Shown piece by piece: positions 8,927-17,894 of a DNA stretch of 64,000 nucleotides; the stretch's first letter is position 1, and each line of letters starts with the position of its first letter. A program made the position numbers and the translations under genes. Location: the NCBI RefSeq assembly GCF_007860075.1, contig NZ_SJPP01000001.1, positions 2,887,490 to 2,951,489 of the forward strand. Reading direction: 5' to 3'. The notes beneath the pieces are model-generated. The model did not search any database, was not told the origin of the DNA, and saw only the letters and a list, made by a program, of their open reading frames with translations. Source of the stretch: Symmachiella macrocystis (GTDB taxonomy: Bacteria > Planctomycetota > Planctomycetia > Planctomycetales > Planctomycetaceae).

Positions 8927-9267
8927 GAGGATTTCAACAGCCAATAAAAAAGTCGTCGAAGTCGTAGAGACCTCGCCGCGATGGACCGCTGTTTTGAGAT
9001 ACACGGCATTCCGCATTCAGCGAGGGAGGCGGAACATACCAATCAATCCACATCTTGGAAACCCGGAACCGCCGCCTCTCAACAATTTCTGATTCCGATT
9101 GAGGAGAATTCCCAATCCGATAAATCGCCATCTCAAAAGAGGAGGCCGCTGACGACACGTCCACTAGTACGGTCTTAGAGCACGTAACCCAACCATGTGG
9201 CGTGCATTTCGAGAGCGGCCAAGCAACGCGCGTCTTGTCCCAGACTAAAAAATAAGGTGCCACTGGC
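8927..9267. other. Intergenic region, no gene seen
   Basis: This lies upstream of the exported DUF6263-like protein. No coding signature was found. Near the end (9252-9264) it contains GTGCCACTGGCTC, a degenerate piece of the CACTGGC/GCCAGTG palindrome family found at 9795-9811 and 35811-35875. Confidence 0.5.
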
Positions 9268-9726
9268 TCATTGAGCCGATTCGTCTGGCAAATCCGCGAC
9301 GCGAAAATCAACCGTCTTTCGCGATGTGATGTCCTGCGGACGCTGCTTGACCAAGTGGACACGCAATATCTCATAAGGGGACAGATCTTGGTGTTGCTGC
9401 GCCAATTCAACGATCCTCTTCGTGGCTGCCTCCGCGAGCGCCGCGTTGTCTTCCTCGCCGGGGTGAAAATCGACTTTCATCACGATCCGCAATGTCATCG
9501 GCGAGCCTTTATGCTGGCCCCCCTCGATTTGCGGGACCGACTTAGGAAATTCCGCTGCCAAGGCCTGCTTCAGTTCAATGAACGGCGCGTTGTGCCAAAT
9601 CGCATAGGTCACACAAATCGTTCCACCGATGATACCCAGAATAAACATCGATATGACCACCGAGCGACCCGATACTGTGCGGGGGGCGGCGTCCGATTGC
9701 GGCTCGTCGGTATCAGCGGAAGACAT
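9268..9726 (-). CDS. Single-pass membrane protein, unknown function
   Basis: The 152-residue product starts MSSADTDEPQSDAAP. The ATG at 9726 gives an acidic cytoplasmic N-terminus followed by one membrane helix (SVVISMFILGIIGGTICVT, about 21-42). The outer part holds two beta-rich stretches: RIVMKVDFHPGEEDNAAL and YEILRVHLVKQRPQDITSR. No known domain was recognised. It is flanked by another membrane-anchored protein (9861-10469) on the same strand, separated by a palindromic repeat. Confidence 0.7.
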   Translation of the reverse strand: MSSADTDEPQSDAAPRTVSGRSVVISMFILGIIGGTICVTYAIWHNAPFIELKQALAAEFPKSVPQIEGGQHKGSPMTLRIVMKVDFHPGEEDNAALAEAATKRIVELAQQHQDLSPYEILRVHLVKQRPQDITSRKTVDFRVADLPDESAQ

Positions 9727-9794
9727 ATTTCGATTGGTCACAATTTTGCGTGGCAGTGCCACTAGTGTTTTGTCACACCTAGAAATTAGGGTGC

Positions 9795-9811
9795 CACTGG
9801 CTCGGCCAGTG
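9795..9811. repeat. CACTGGC/GCCAGTG palindrome
   Basis: CACTGGC TCG GCCAGTG is a 7-base stem with a 3-base loop between two minus-strand genes. Sister copies are at 35811-35827 and 35859-35875. The family is known to me only from this window. Confidence 0.7.
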
Positions 9812-9860
9812 AATTGTAAATAACCCCAGCATCTCGACTTCGACTTGCACTGGCAAAGCC

Positions 9861-10469
9861 CTACTGAAGTCGCGCGAGTTGATCGAGAAGCTTGGGCAAG
9901 TCGAGGGGCGAATCGGGTGGATCAAACTCTAGCGAATCGCGGATTACGCCGCTGATATCGACCAGAAACATGACCGGTACGAGCGGTCCCGTTTCGGGAA
10001 CCGAAACACCCCACTGCTTGTGTACAGCATAGTCGACATCGGCCAGTATGGGAAAGGGGATCGAGCCGCCGCCCCATTGCGCTATCGTTTCCGACGGTGC
10101 CCCGCTGACTGCCACAATCTCAGTGTTGGCAGCCCGGATTTGCGGATAGGCGTCGCGGAGCAAGGCCAATTGACGGACATCCTCCGGTTGCTGCTGACCG
10201 TCAAAAAACAGCACGATCAGCGACCGCCGGCCAAGATACCGCGCCGTGCGATGCCGCTCTTTGCGTTGATCGAGCAACACGATTTCTGGGGCAGGGCGGG
10301 ACTGAAATCCCCCCGACCCGTCCTTTTGCCAAAGCGGCCCGTACGTCGTCCGGATCACAATTGCGGCCACAATCAACACAGCTGCCGCCGGAATCACCCA
10401 CACAATTTTCGGCAGGCCGCAAAGCGACGGTCGGTATTCCTTGGCAAGTTGGTCATGGGTCTCGGTCAT
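9861..10469 (-). CDS. Membrane-anchored thioredoxin-fold (redoxin-like) protein lacking active-site cysteines
   Basis: This 202-residue protein has a membrane helix at about 22-44 (PKIVWVIPAAAVLIVAAIV) and an external AhpC/TSA-like domain: RRSLIVLFFDGQQQPEDVRQ, VAVSGAPSETIAQWG, FPILADVDYAVHKQWGV, and VPVMFLVDISGVIRDSL. The strand order fits a thioredoxin fold. The place where peroxiredoxins carry a Pro-x-Cys motif is GQQQPEDV, so it has no peroxidatic or resolving Cys. The only Cys is at 17, before the helix. A catalytic redox role is therefore doubtful. Confidence 0.8.
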   Translation of the reverse strand: MTETHDQLAKEYRPSLCGLPKIVWVIPAAAVLIVAAIVIRTTYGPLWQKDGSGGFQSRPAPEIVLLDQRKERHRTARYLGRRSLIVLFFDGQQQPEDVRQLALLRDAYPQIRAANTEIVAVSGAPSETIAQWGGGSIPFPILADVDYAVHKQWGVSVPETGPLVPVMFLVDISGVIRDSLEFDPPDSPLDLPKLLDQLARLQ

Positions 10470-10705
10470 GGCGGACTGCAGCGAAAAATCACATTTTCAG
10501 CGGAATTGAAAAGCACATCTTGCAGCGTAACGACTAACTTACAGCATTGCCACGTAGCCTGAAGTCTCTTCGTGCGTTGTAGAGGGATTGCCGTCGGAAT
10601 CAACTGCCCTAGCCTACAAAAAGTTGAATCGCCAAACCCAGTCCGCCCTGCTATCATGCGATGATTGTCAGGTCGTCGCCGATAAAGAGGGGAAATTCGC
10701 GGTCG

Positions 10706-12661
10706 ATGTCGAGATTTGGACCCGCTTGGTGGAATGCGATTAGAGCCCGTATCGGAGGCCGCGCTGCACGTGCCTTTGCGCAATCGGCGCTCAACGTTCG
10801 CCGTGTGAATGCCCTGGAAACTGAGATAAAAGCGCTCACCGATTCCGAACTGCGCAAGGCCAGTTTAGACCTCCGTTGGCGGATCAAAGGGGGCGAAACC
10901 CTTGAGAAAGTCATGCCCCGCGCGTTCGCCATCGTCCGCGAGGCCGCGCAACGCACCGTCGGACTGAGACACCACGACGTGCAACTGCTGGGCGGTACCG
11001 CCATGACCCGCCGTGCCCTCATCGAAATGGAACCGGGTGAAGGCAAGACCCTGGTTGCCACGCTCCCGGTCTACCTCTATGCCCTGGCCGGACAGGGCGT
11101 GCATGTGATGACCGTCAACGACTATCTGGCCCAGCGCGATGCCGAGCTGATGTCGCCCGTCTATAACCTGTTGGGTATGCGGGTCGGGGTGACCAATCCC
11201 GATTTCGACAAAAACACCCGCCGCGCAGCCTATCAATGCGACATCACCTACGGAACGGCGACGCAGTTTGGCTTCGACTTTCTGCAAGACCGGTTGGCGA
11301 TGGGGGGCGAGGCAACCGCGTCTGGTGCGGCGGATTTGTTGTTCGGCGAGAAGGGCAAAACCGAAACCACCATGCAGCGCGGGCATTATTGCGCCATTAT
11401 TGACGAAGCCGATAGCGTACTGATCGACGATGCCCGCACACCATTGATCATCAGTGCCCCGAGTTCCGAGCCGGAACAACAGGTTGTCGATACCTACGAA
11501 TGGGCGGCGCGGCATGCCGGCGAGTTTCAGGACCGCGAAGACTTTGCCCGCGATCCGGAAAAGAAAACGATCGAATTAAAACGCGAGGGACGTTGGAAGG
11601 TCCGCGCGCTACCAATGTCCAATCTCGTCCGGCAGATGCCGCTGGAGGAACTGTACGAATACATCGAGCGGGCGATCAAAGTCCTGCTCGAATTTCAGTG
11701 TGATCAGCAGTACGTCGTGATGGATGGCGAGGTTCAACTTGTCGACGAAGGCACGGGGCGGATCATGCATGGCCGAAAACTCCGCGGCGGACTGCATCAA
11801 GCCATCGAGGCCAAGGAACGCGTTGCTGTGACGGTCGGCACTAGCCAAGCGGCACGCACAACGATTCAAAACTATTTTTTAAGGTACAAAAATCTCTTGG
11901 GCATGACGGGAACAATTTGGAGTTCGCGCTGGGAAGTCCGACGGATCTACAACCTAACCGCCCTGAAAATCCCTACGCACTATCCCTCAAAACGCAAACG
12001 CTTGCCGGACCAAATGTTCACCCAAGCCGAGGCGCGTTGGCAAGCGGTCGTCGGCGAAGCGCGACAATTGCATGAGCAAAAACGACCGGTCTTGATCGGG
12101 ACCCGCTCCATCGATGCGTCAGAGCACATCAGCAAGCTGCTCAAAGAAAACGGCGTCCCCCACACAATTCTCAATGCCAAGGAACACGCTAAGGAAGCGG
12201 AGATCGTTTCTAAAGCCGGAGAACTCGGCGCCGTGACTATCGCTACCAACATGGCCGGCCGCGGGACCGACATCAAAGTGTCCAAAGAGGTTGATGCCAT
12301 GGGGGGCTTGCACGTCATCGGCACCGAACGGCACGACTCGGAACGTGTCGACAACCAACTGATCGGTCGTTCCGGCCGCCACGGTGCACCCGGTTCCAGC
12401 CAGTTTTTCCTCTCACTGGACGACCAATTGCTTGAAGGCTACGGCACCGCCAAAGCGCGTCGCATTCGCGAAAGTTACCGCTCCGCAGCTTCCAATGGCG
12501 GCGTACAAAAGGACCGCCTCGTCAAATTGCTCCGCAAAGCGCAACGCAGGATCGAACGCAAACATTCCCGCGGACGCACACAAATGATGAAATTCGAAAA
12601 GCGCCGTACCGAGATGCAAGAAAACATGGGCCTCGACCCCTTCCTCAACACCGCAGAATAA
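10706..12661 (+). CDS. secA: Short SecA-type preprotein translocase ATPase paralogue
   Basis: This SecA-family DEAD-box motor has 651 residues from an ATG at 10706 (666 from 10661; neither has an ideal ribosome-binding site). Visible motifs are Walker A EMEPGEGKT (Lys114), TVNDYLAQRDAE, DEADSVLIDDARTPLIIS (Asp233), GLHQAIEAKE, MTGTIWSS, NMAGRGTDIKV and QLIGRSGRHGAPGSS. Both nucleotide-binding folds and the preprotein-crosslinking region are intact. The sequence stops soon after DDQLLEGYG and a basic helix, where canonical SecA (about 850-900 residues) continues into the helical scaffold, two-helix finger, helical wing and zinc tail. It is thus an accessory or SecA2-like form. It precedes an export-like gene pair at 13.3-17.8 kb. 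Confidence 0.9.
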   Translation: MSRFGPAWWNAIRARIGGRAARAFAQSALNVRRVNALETEIKALTDSELRKASLDLRWRIKGGETLEKVMPRAFAIVREAAQRTVGLRHHDVQLLGGTAMTRRALIEMEPGEGKTLVATLPVYLYALAGQGVHVMTVNDYLAQRDAELMSPVYNLLGMRVGVTNPDFDKNTRRAAYQCDITYGTATQFGFDFLQDRLAMGGEATASGAADLLFGEKGKTETTMQRGHYCAIIDEADSVLIDDARTPLIISAPSSEPEQQVVDTYEWAARHAGEFQDREDFARDPEKKTIELKREGRWKVRALPMSNLVRQMPLEELYEYIERAIKVLLEFQCDQQYVVMDGEVQLVDEGTGRIMHGRKLRGGLHQAIEAKERVAVTVGTSQAARTTIQNYFLRYKNLLGMTGTIWSSRWEVRRIYNLTALKIPTHYPSKRKRLPDQMFTQAEARWQAVVGEARQLHEQKRPVLIGTRSIDASEHISKLLKENGVPHTILNAKEHAKEAEIVSKAGELGAVTIATNMAGRGTDIKVSKEVDAMGGLHVIGTERHDSERVDNQLIGRSGRHGAPGSSQFFLSLDDQLLEGYGTAKARRIRESYRSAASNGGVQKDRLVKLLRKAQRRIERKHSRGRTQMMKFEKRRTEMQENMGLDPFLNTAE

Positions 12662-13316
12662 CCCCACAACAATAGGATGCGTCGCGATGCCACAACTCAG
12701 CGTGGCCGTTATTTTCTAGCCATAGAAGAAACACCAACGAAACACAGTTTTTCCGGCATGAAAGCAAAACTCCCAAACCGACCGCTTGCGGTCGCAGTGT
12801 GCGATCCGTGCCGGATGACACCCCGGTGTCATTTCAGGTACGAAACCAATTCGATTTTGGCGAGAGGATGATTTGCCGGGGTATCTGACTTCCGTGGTCT
12901 GTAACGGAAGTCTCGGCACGAATTTCTCACGCAGTGCCTACTTTGGCGATTTTTTAGCGTAACGATTACATTTCCAGCACGCATTCGCCTGCAGTCTGCG
13001 GCGTGAGGCTTGATTCACCGGTGAATTACCCAACCATTATAAAAGGAAATACCGTTCACCGTGACGGACACTGCCGAATGAGCCGTTCGTACATTTCGCC
13101 TTATTCTAGGCTAGGCAGCAATTCCCGTTGGACGGATTGCCATGCATCTGGCAGAATACAACAACCGAAGGCCTGCTCACACTCGGACGATGCTGTCGTT
13201 TATTCGCGACAACCTAAATTATCGTAGCGATCAGGACACGAAGCCCGTTGGGGGTTCGTGCGGAATCGGCAAATTGCCGCATGACAAATTGAAGTGGTCA
13301 TTCCACCAGGACTTTC
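12662..13316. other. Long intergenic region with two palindromes, no gene
   Basis: These 655 bases separate the SecA paralogue from the GAF-HlyD gene. Short frames in it show no family resemblance. It holds CGACCGC TT GCGGTCG (12779-12794) and ATGACACC CC GGTGTCAT (12815-12832). A promoter for the following two genes is expected here, but I could not pick one with confidence. Confidence 0.55.
12815..12832. promoter_or_regulatory. 8-base inverted repeat, possible operator
   Basis: ATGACACC CC GGTGTCAT is a perfect inverted repeat with a 2-base spacer, about 480 bases before the GAF-HlyD gene. The dyad is typical of a dimeric regulator site, but no regulator gene is adjacent. It could equally be a small dispersed palindrome. 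Confidence 0.3.
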
Positions 13317-15341
13317 ATGTCTACGACCGAAACCGCCGGCGCCAGCCAAATTGAAAAAACCAAACAGCAGATCCGCCGTCTGGTGGGCGAGATTGCGCGG
13401 CTGTCGGAGACCGACGTCTCGGACGAGGAGTATTTCCCCAATTACCTGGGGCGAATCCTGGCCGCTTTAGCGGCGCCCGCCGGAGCGGTATGGCTCCGCA
13501 ACGATGCCGGCGCCTTGGAACTTGTTTATCAAATCAATCTGCAAGAAGTTGGTTTTGATCAACTTGGCGAAGCTGGACAACAAACACACGGTCGCTTGCT
13601 AGGGCAAATTCTTACCAACAATCGCGGAGCTGCTATCCCGGCCAAGAGCGGGGGAAGCGAACCCGGCAGCCCCGGTAATCCGACCGACTATCTTATCGTC
13701 GCCAGTCCCTTAACCGTCGATGGCACAGCTGAAGGCCTCGTGGAAGTTTTTCACAACGCCTCGGCGGCGCCCGTTGTGCAACAAGGCTACGAACGCTTTT
13801 TGAATCAAGTCTGCGAACTCGGTGCAGGTTTCCTTAAAAACCGCCGCCTGCGGGGACTTGTCGATCGCCAACATCTTTGGTCGCGATTGGAGTCCTTCAC
13901 ACGGCAAGTGCATACCTCGCTAAAAACTAACGCCGTTGCTTACACCGTTGCCAACGACGGACGTCGACTCATCGGTTGCGACCGCGTCAGTGTCGCGCTG
14001 CGGTACGGAAAAAAAATGCGGATTGAGGCCATCAGCGGGCAGGACGTCGTCGACCGCCGCGCAAACCTCACACAACTGATGTCGGCGCTGGTCGATTCGG
14101 TTGTCTTCGCCGGCGAACCGTTGGTTTATACCGGTTCAACCGACGATCTCCCTCCTCGAATCGAAGAGGCCCTGCGGGACTATGTCGACGAAGGAAGTTC
14201 CAAAGCGGTGTTTGTCATGCCGCTCAAAGAAACTCAAGACGATCCCGAAGCAGAGAGCCGCTATTTTGGTGCGTTGGTCGTGGAGCAGATCGAGGACAAT
14301 CAGCCCGAACCGCAATTGCGGGAACTGGCCGAGATCGTCGTACGGCACAGCGAAACCGCCTTGTTTAACTCGCAGCGCTACCAGCGCGTCTTTCTACTTC
14401 CCGTTTGGCAATGGATGGGAAGCCAGGTCTCCAAACTCAAAGGCCGCGGACTGGCGAAATTTCTAGCCGTGCTCATGTTGCTGGCCGGTATCATCGGTGT
14501 GCTCACGCTGGTACCGGGTGAGTTCCGTCTGGAAGGTGACGGGAAATTGCAGCCCAGGACCCGCCGCGACCTATTTGCCAGCGAAGCAGGGACCGTCCGC
14601 AATATCCGCGTGGATCATGGCGATCGAGTTCATCCGGGCGACATCTTGGTCGAGATGGAAGATCTCAATCTCGAAAGCCAACTTCAAAAAGCCCAGATCG
14701 AGCTGCATCGCGCCGAAAGCGAATACAACATCAAACGCAATCAGCGTAACGCTGAGGAAATTTCCGAACAAGAAAAAATCCAAATCACGGGCGATTTAAT
14801 GTCGCTAAATGCTAACCGTGAAAGCTTAGAAGCGGATGTGGAAGCGCTCAAGCAACGCAAACGAAATCTCAACATCACATCCCCCATCGAAGGAGTGGTC
14901 ACGACCTGGGGTATCGAAGAACGCATCGCCAACCGCCCCGTTCAACCCGGGACATTGCTAGTCAGCGTTGCCGATGACCAGAAATCCTGGGTGTTGGAAG
15001 TCAAAGTCCCCGAGGACCGCGTCGGCCACATCCTCCGCGCGCAACAGGAATTGAAAGAGGGAGAACAACTCGACGTCACGTACGTCCTGGCCACCAATCC
15101 CGAGCGGCGTTATCACGGCAAAGTCGAAAAAACCGCCATGATCACCGAGGTTGTCGAAGAAGAAGGAAACGTCGTCCTATTGACGATTACCCCCGACCCC
15201 GAAGACATGCCCGAAAAACTCCGCCCCGGTGCTGAAGTCAAAGCGGGCATCATTTGCGGCGAACGCCCCCTAGGCTACGTCTACTTCCACCCCGCCATCG
15301 ATGCGTTTTATTACAACGTCAAGTTCTGGCTAGGCTACTAA
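13317..15341 (+). CDS. GAF-domain HlyD-family membrane adaptor
   Basis: In this 674-residue protein the N-terminal half (about 30-375) looks like two GAF-type sensory modules: LAALAAPAGAVWLRNDAG, then VANDGRRLIGCDRVSVALRYG. One membrane helix follows (FLAVLMLLAGIIGVLTLV, about 380-400). The outer C-terminal half is HlyD/membrane-fusion like: a lipoyl half-motif (GTVRNIRVDHGDRVHPGDIL), a coiled-coil hairpin (about 450-520), the second lipoyl half (NLNITSPIEGVVTTWGIEER) and a beta-barrel (SWVLEVKVPEDRVG). The start is supported by AGGA upstream. It sits about 180 bases before the M50-HlyD gene on the same strand. Two HlyD-like partners side by side suggest one envelope complex. Confidence 0.88.
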   Translation: MSTTETAGASQIEKTKQQIRRLVGEIARLSETDVSDEEYFPNYLGRILAALAAPAGAVWLRNDAGALELVYQINLQEVGFDQLGEAGQQTHGRLLGQILTNNRGAAIPAKSGGSEPGSPGNPTDYLIVASPLTVDGTAEGLVEVFHNASAAPVVQQGYERFLNQVCELGAGFLKNRRLRGLVDRQHLWSRLESFTRQVHTSLKTNAVAYTVANDGRRLIGCDRVSVALRYGKKMRIEAISGQDVVDRRANLTQLMSALVDSVVFAGEPLVYTGSTDDLPPRIEEALRDYVDEGSSKAVFVMPLKETQDDPEAESRYFGALVVEQIEDNQPEPQLRELAEIVVRHSETALFNSQRYQRVFLLPVWQWMGSQVSKLKGRGLAKFLAVLMLLAGIIGVLTLVPGEFRLEGDGKLQPRTRRDLFASEAGTVRNIRVDHGDRVHPGDILVEMEDLNLESQLQKAQIELHRAESEYNIKRNQRNAEEISEQEKIQITGDLMSLNANRESLEADVEALKQRKRNLNITSPIEGVVTTWGIEERIANRPVQPGTLLVSVADDQKSWVLEVKVPEDRVGHILRAQQELKEGEQLDVTYVLATNPERRYHGKVEKTAMITEVVEEEGNVVLLTITPDPEDMPEKLRPGAEVKAGIICGERPLGYVYFHPAIDAFYYNVKFWLGY

Positions 15342-15462
15342 CAAGGTCCGGTGCATCACAACGCACCCAACAACATACCCCCTCTCCCTTTAGGAGAGGG
15401 CCGGGGTGAGGGTTTTCGCTCCACAAACGATTGCCCCTACTCTTGGGCAACCAATCGTCCTA

Positions 15463-15493
15463 TGTAGAAAGGTGCGTCGTGACGCACCCTACA
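15463..15493. repeat. Palindromic repeat, GTGCGTC/GACGCAC family
   Basis: TGTAGAAAGGTGCGTCGTGA, then CGCACCCTACA, has TGTAG/CTACA ends around the GGTGCGTC/GACGCACC hairpin. It lies in the gap between the GAF-HlyD and M50-HlyD genes, so it would be in their common transcript if they are co-transcribed. Confidence 0.75.
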
Positions 15494-15523
15494 AATCAAC
15501 CACCGTTTTACACGACGTGAACT

Positions 15524-17776
15524 ATGGCTCCCCCCAACCCCTCGATGGCTGCCTCGATCGAACGGCCAGTGATTTTGCGCCGCCGTCCCGATTTGGTCGT
15601 CAGCGAGCAACGCTACGAGGGGCGGACCTACTACCTGATTAAGGATCCGGTCGGGCTGAAGTACTACCGGTTTCAAGAAGAAGAATACAAAATCCTCGCG
15701 TCGCTCGATGGCGTGCGGAGCCTCAAGGAAATCAAAGACGACTTCGAGGCGGAATTCATTCCGCAAAAAATCACGCTCGAGGAATTGCAGCAATTCATCG
15801 GCCGGCTGCATGAATCGGGTATGGTCATCAGTGAAGCGGCAGGGCAGGGGGCGAAGCTACTTAAACGGCGTGAAGACCGCGCTAAAAAACAATTGAAGTC
15901 CACGCTGTCGAACGTGCTTTACATCAAACTCCCAGGTTTTGACCCCGCGCGGGCGCTCAATTGGCTGTATCCCCGCTTTGAATGGATTTACACCCCGTGG
16001 GCGCTGGCCTGTGTCGTCCTGCTGGCGCTCTCCGCTTTGACGTTGGTGTTGGTGAACTTCCATGAGTTCCGCGGCCGCCCGGAAATGGAGAGCTTTCACT
16101 CCTTTTTTAACATGAAAAACATCGTCTGGCTGTGGATCGCCATGGGGATGACAAAAATCGTTCACGAGTTCGGACACGGTCTGACTTGCCATCATTTCGG
16201 CGGAGAATGTCATGAAATGGGGATGCTGTTTCTCGTGCTCTCTCCGGCGCTGTATTGCAACGTCTCGGACTCCTGGACGATGCCCAACAAATGGCATCGC
16301 ATCGCCATCAGTCTGGCTGGAATTTACGTCGAAGTGGTGCTGGCTTCGATCTCTACGTTCATCTGGTGGTATTCCGCACCCGGCTTGATACACAACATCG
16401 CCTTTAGCACGATGTTTGTCTGTTCGGTGAACACCATCCTGCTCAATGCCAACCCGCTGATGCGGTTCGATGGCTACTACGTCATGAGCGACTGGTTGGA
16501 AATTCCCAACCTGCGAACCAAGGCAAACCAACTGCTGCAACGGACCGCCGCGCAGGTCTGCCTCGGCCTAGAGATGCCCGCCGATCCCTTCATGCCCAAA
16601 GCCCGCAAAGGGTGGTTCATCACCTATGCCATTGCCAGTTGGTGTTATCGCTGGATGGTCACGTTTGGAATTCTGCTGTTCTTGTACACGTTTCTCAAAC
16701 CATACAAGTTAGGCGCCATCAGCGCTATGATGGCCACCGGTATAGTCATCATGATGTTTGTCATGCCGGTCGTCAAAATGGTGAAGTTCATCTTTACTCC
16801 GGGAAGGTTGGAAATGATCAAAAAATTCCGGGCCACAGTCAGTGGAGTAGTCGCTGTCGCATTGCTGGTCGGCTTTTTAATGATCCCGGTCCCCAAGCGA
16901 GTCAATACGGTCTTTACCGTCCGGCCTCGCGACGCCGAAGCGGTGTTCGTCAAAGGCGGGGGACGCATCAAAAAGGTGCTCGTGCAACCGGGCGATCAGG
17001 TCAAAAAAGGGGACGTGCTCGTCGAATTAGAAAACGAGGACTTCAACTTCGAACTGCGCGCACAGGAACGCATTGCCACCGACCAAAAATACGCGGAAGT
17101 CGTTTATCGCAATCTAGGCAGCAAATTTGGCGGAGAAAGAGCCCAATCCGAGGAGCTGCATCGTGACGCCCTGAAACAAGTCGAAATCCGCCAGGAGCAG
17201 ATCGACGACCTCCACGTCACAGCACCGGTCGACGGGACCGTGTTTCCTCCCGAAATTGTCTCCGAACCACCCCACCACGATATTTACGAAACGCTCCCCC
17301 GCTGGCATGGGAGTCCGCTCGACAAACGCAACCTCGGTACTTTCTTAGAACCGGGCACGTCCGTTTGCACAATCGGAGATCCTCACCAAAAAGAAGCCAT
17401 TCTGATCATCGATCAATCCGAGATCGAGTTTGTCCAAGAAGGTTTTCCGGTCTACATCAAATTCGATGCGTTTCCCGACAAAACCTTTCAATGCAAAATC
17501 GAACAGCTTTCGCGACGCGTGATGGAAGACTCCCCCAGCCAGCTTTCCAACTCCTTGGGCGGTGAACTCGCCACCACCCAGGATTCCTCCGGCCGCATGA
17601 AGCCGCTCAACACTTCCTATCAAGCACTCGTATTCATCCAAGATCCAGAGGGCCATTTTCCCATGGATCTGTTGGTGTCCGGCTTAAAAGGCCGCGCCAA
17701 AATCGAATGCCAACGCCGTACCCTCGCACAAGTCGCTTGGCGATATCTCGCTGAGACATTTCACTTCAGGTTGTGA
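15524..17776 (+). CDS. PqqD-like / M50 site-2-type zinc protease / HlyD fusion protein
   Basis: This 750-residue multi-pass membrane protein resembles the putative peptide zinc metalloproteases. The N-terminal ~100 residues look like a PqqD-type peptide-binding winged helix (GLKYYRFQEEEYKILASLDG). The M50 core has HEFGH at 214-218 and the second metal motif in NANPLMRFDGYY (about 307-318), with flanking membrane helices near 160-180, 195-215, 260-300 and 370-450. The C-terminal third carries HlyD features: GGGRIKKVLVQPGDQVKKGD, a short coiled coil, DLHVTAPVDGTVFPPE, and a beta-barrel. Its partner is the GAF-HlyD gene upstream. Family functions include processing or export of small peptides. 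The substrate here is unknown, and no precursor peptide was recognised. Confidence 0.9.
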   Translation: MAPPNPSMAASIERPVILRRRPDLVVSEQRYEGRTYYLIKDPVGLKYYRFQEEEYKILASLDGVRSLKEIKDDFEAEFIPQKITLEELQQFIGRLHESGMVISEAAGQGAKLLKRREDRAKKQLKSTLSNVLYIKLPGFDPARALNWLYPRFEWIYTPWALACVVLLALSALTLVLVNFHEFRGRPEMESFHSFFNMKNIVWLWIAMGMTKIVHEFGHGLTCHHFGGECHEMGMLFLVLSPALYCNVSDSWTMPNKWHRIAISLAGIYVEVVLASISTFIWWYSAPGLIHNIAFSTMFVCSVNTILLNANPLMRFDGYYVMSDWLEIPNLRTKANQLLQRTAAQVCLGLEMPADPFMPKARKGWFITYAIASWCYRWMVTFGILLFLYTFLKPYKLGAISAMMATGIVIMMFVMPVVKMVKFIFTPGRLEMIKKFRATVSGVVAVALLVGFLMIPVPKRVNTVFTVRPRDAEAVFVKGGGRIKKVLVQPGDQVKKGDVLVELENEDFNFELRAQERIATDQKYAEVVYRNLGSKFGGERAQSEELHRDALKQVEIRQEQIDDLHVTAPVDGTVFPPEIVSEPPHHDIYETLPRWHGSPLDKRNLGTFLEPGTSVCTIGDPHQKEAILIIDQSEIEFVQEGFPVYIKFDAFPDKTFQCKIEQLSRRVMEDSPSQLSNSLGGELATTQDSSGRMKPLNTSYQALVFIQDPEGHFPMDLLVSGLKGRAKIECQRRTLAQVAWRYLAETFHFRL

Positions 17777-17894
17777 AACGGATGGCGAAAGCGGCAAATC
17801 TCAGTGTGCCCCTTACGTCCCGAAGCAACGACCATTACCGTCACGTTTGTTCGCCATCCACCACGAATCCCTGAATTAAGATGTCTCACCACTC

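Noticed and set aside
10655-10661. Earlier ATG choices for the SecA paralogue
   Set aside because: They add about 15 residues without resemblance to SecA N-termini, and neither has a ribosome-binding site. The start at 10706 is only moderately better.
13003-13227. Short frames in the 12.7-13.3 kb gap
   Set aside because: No family, no start signal, and composition like the surrounding non-coding DNA.
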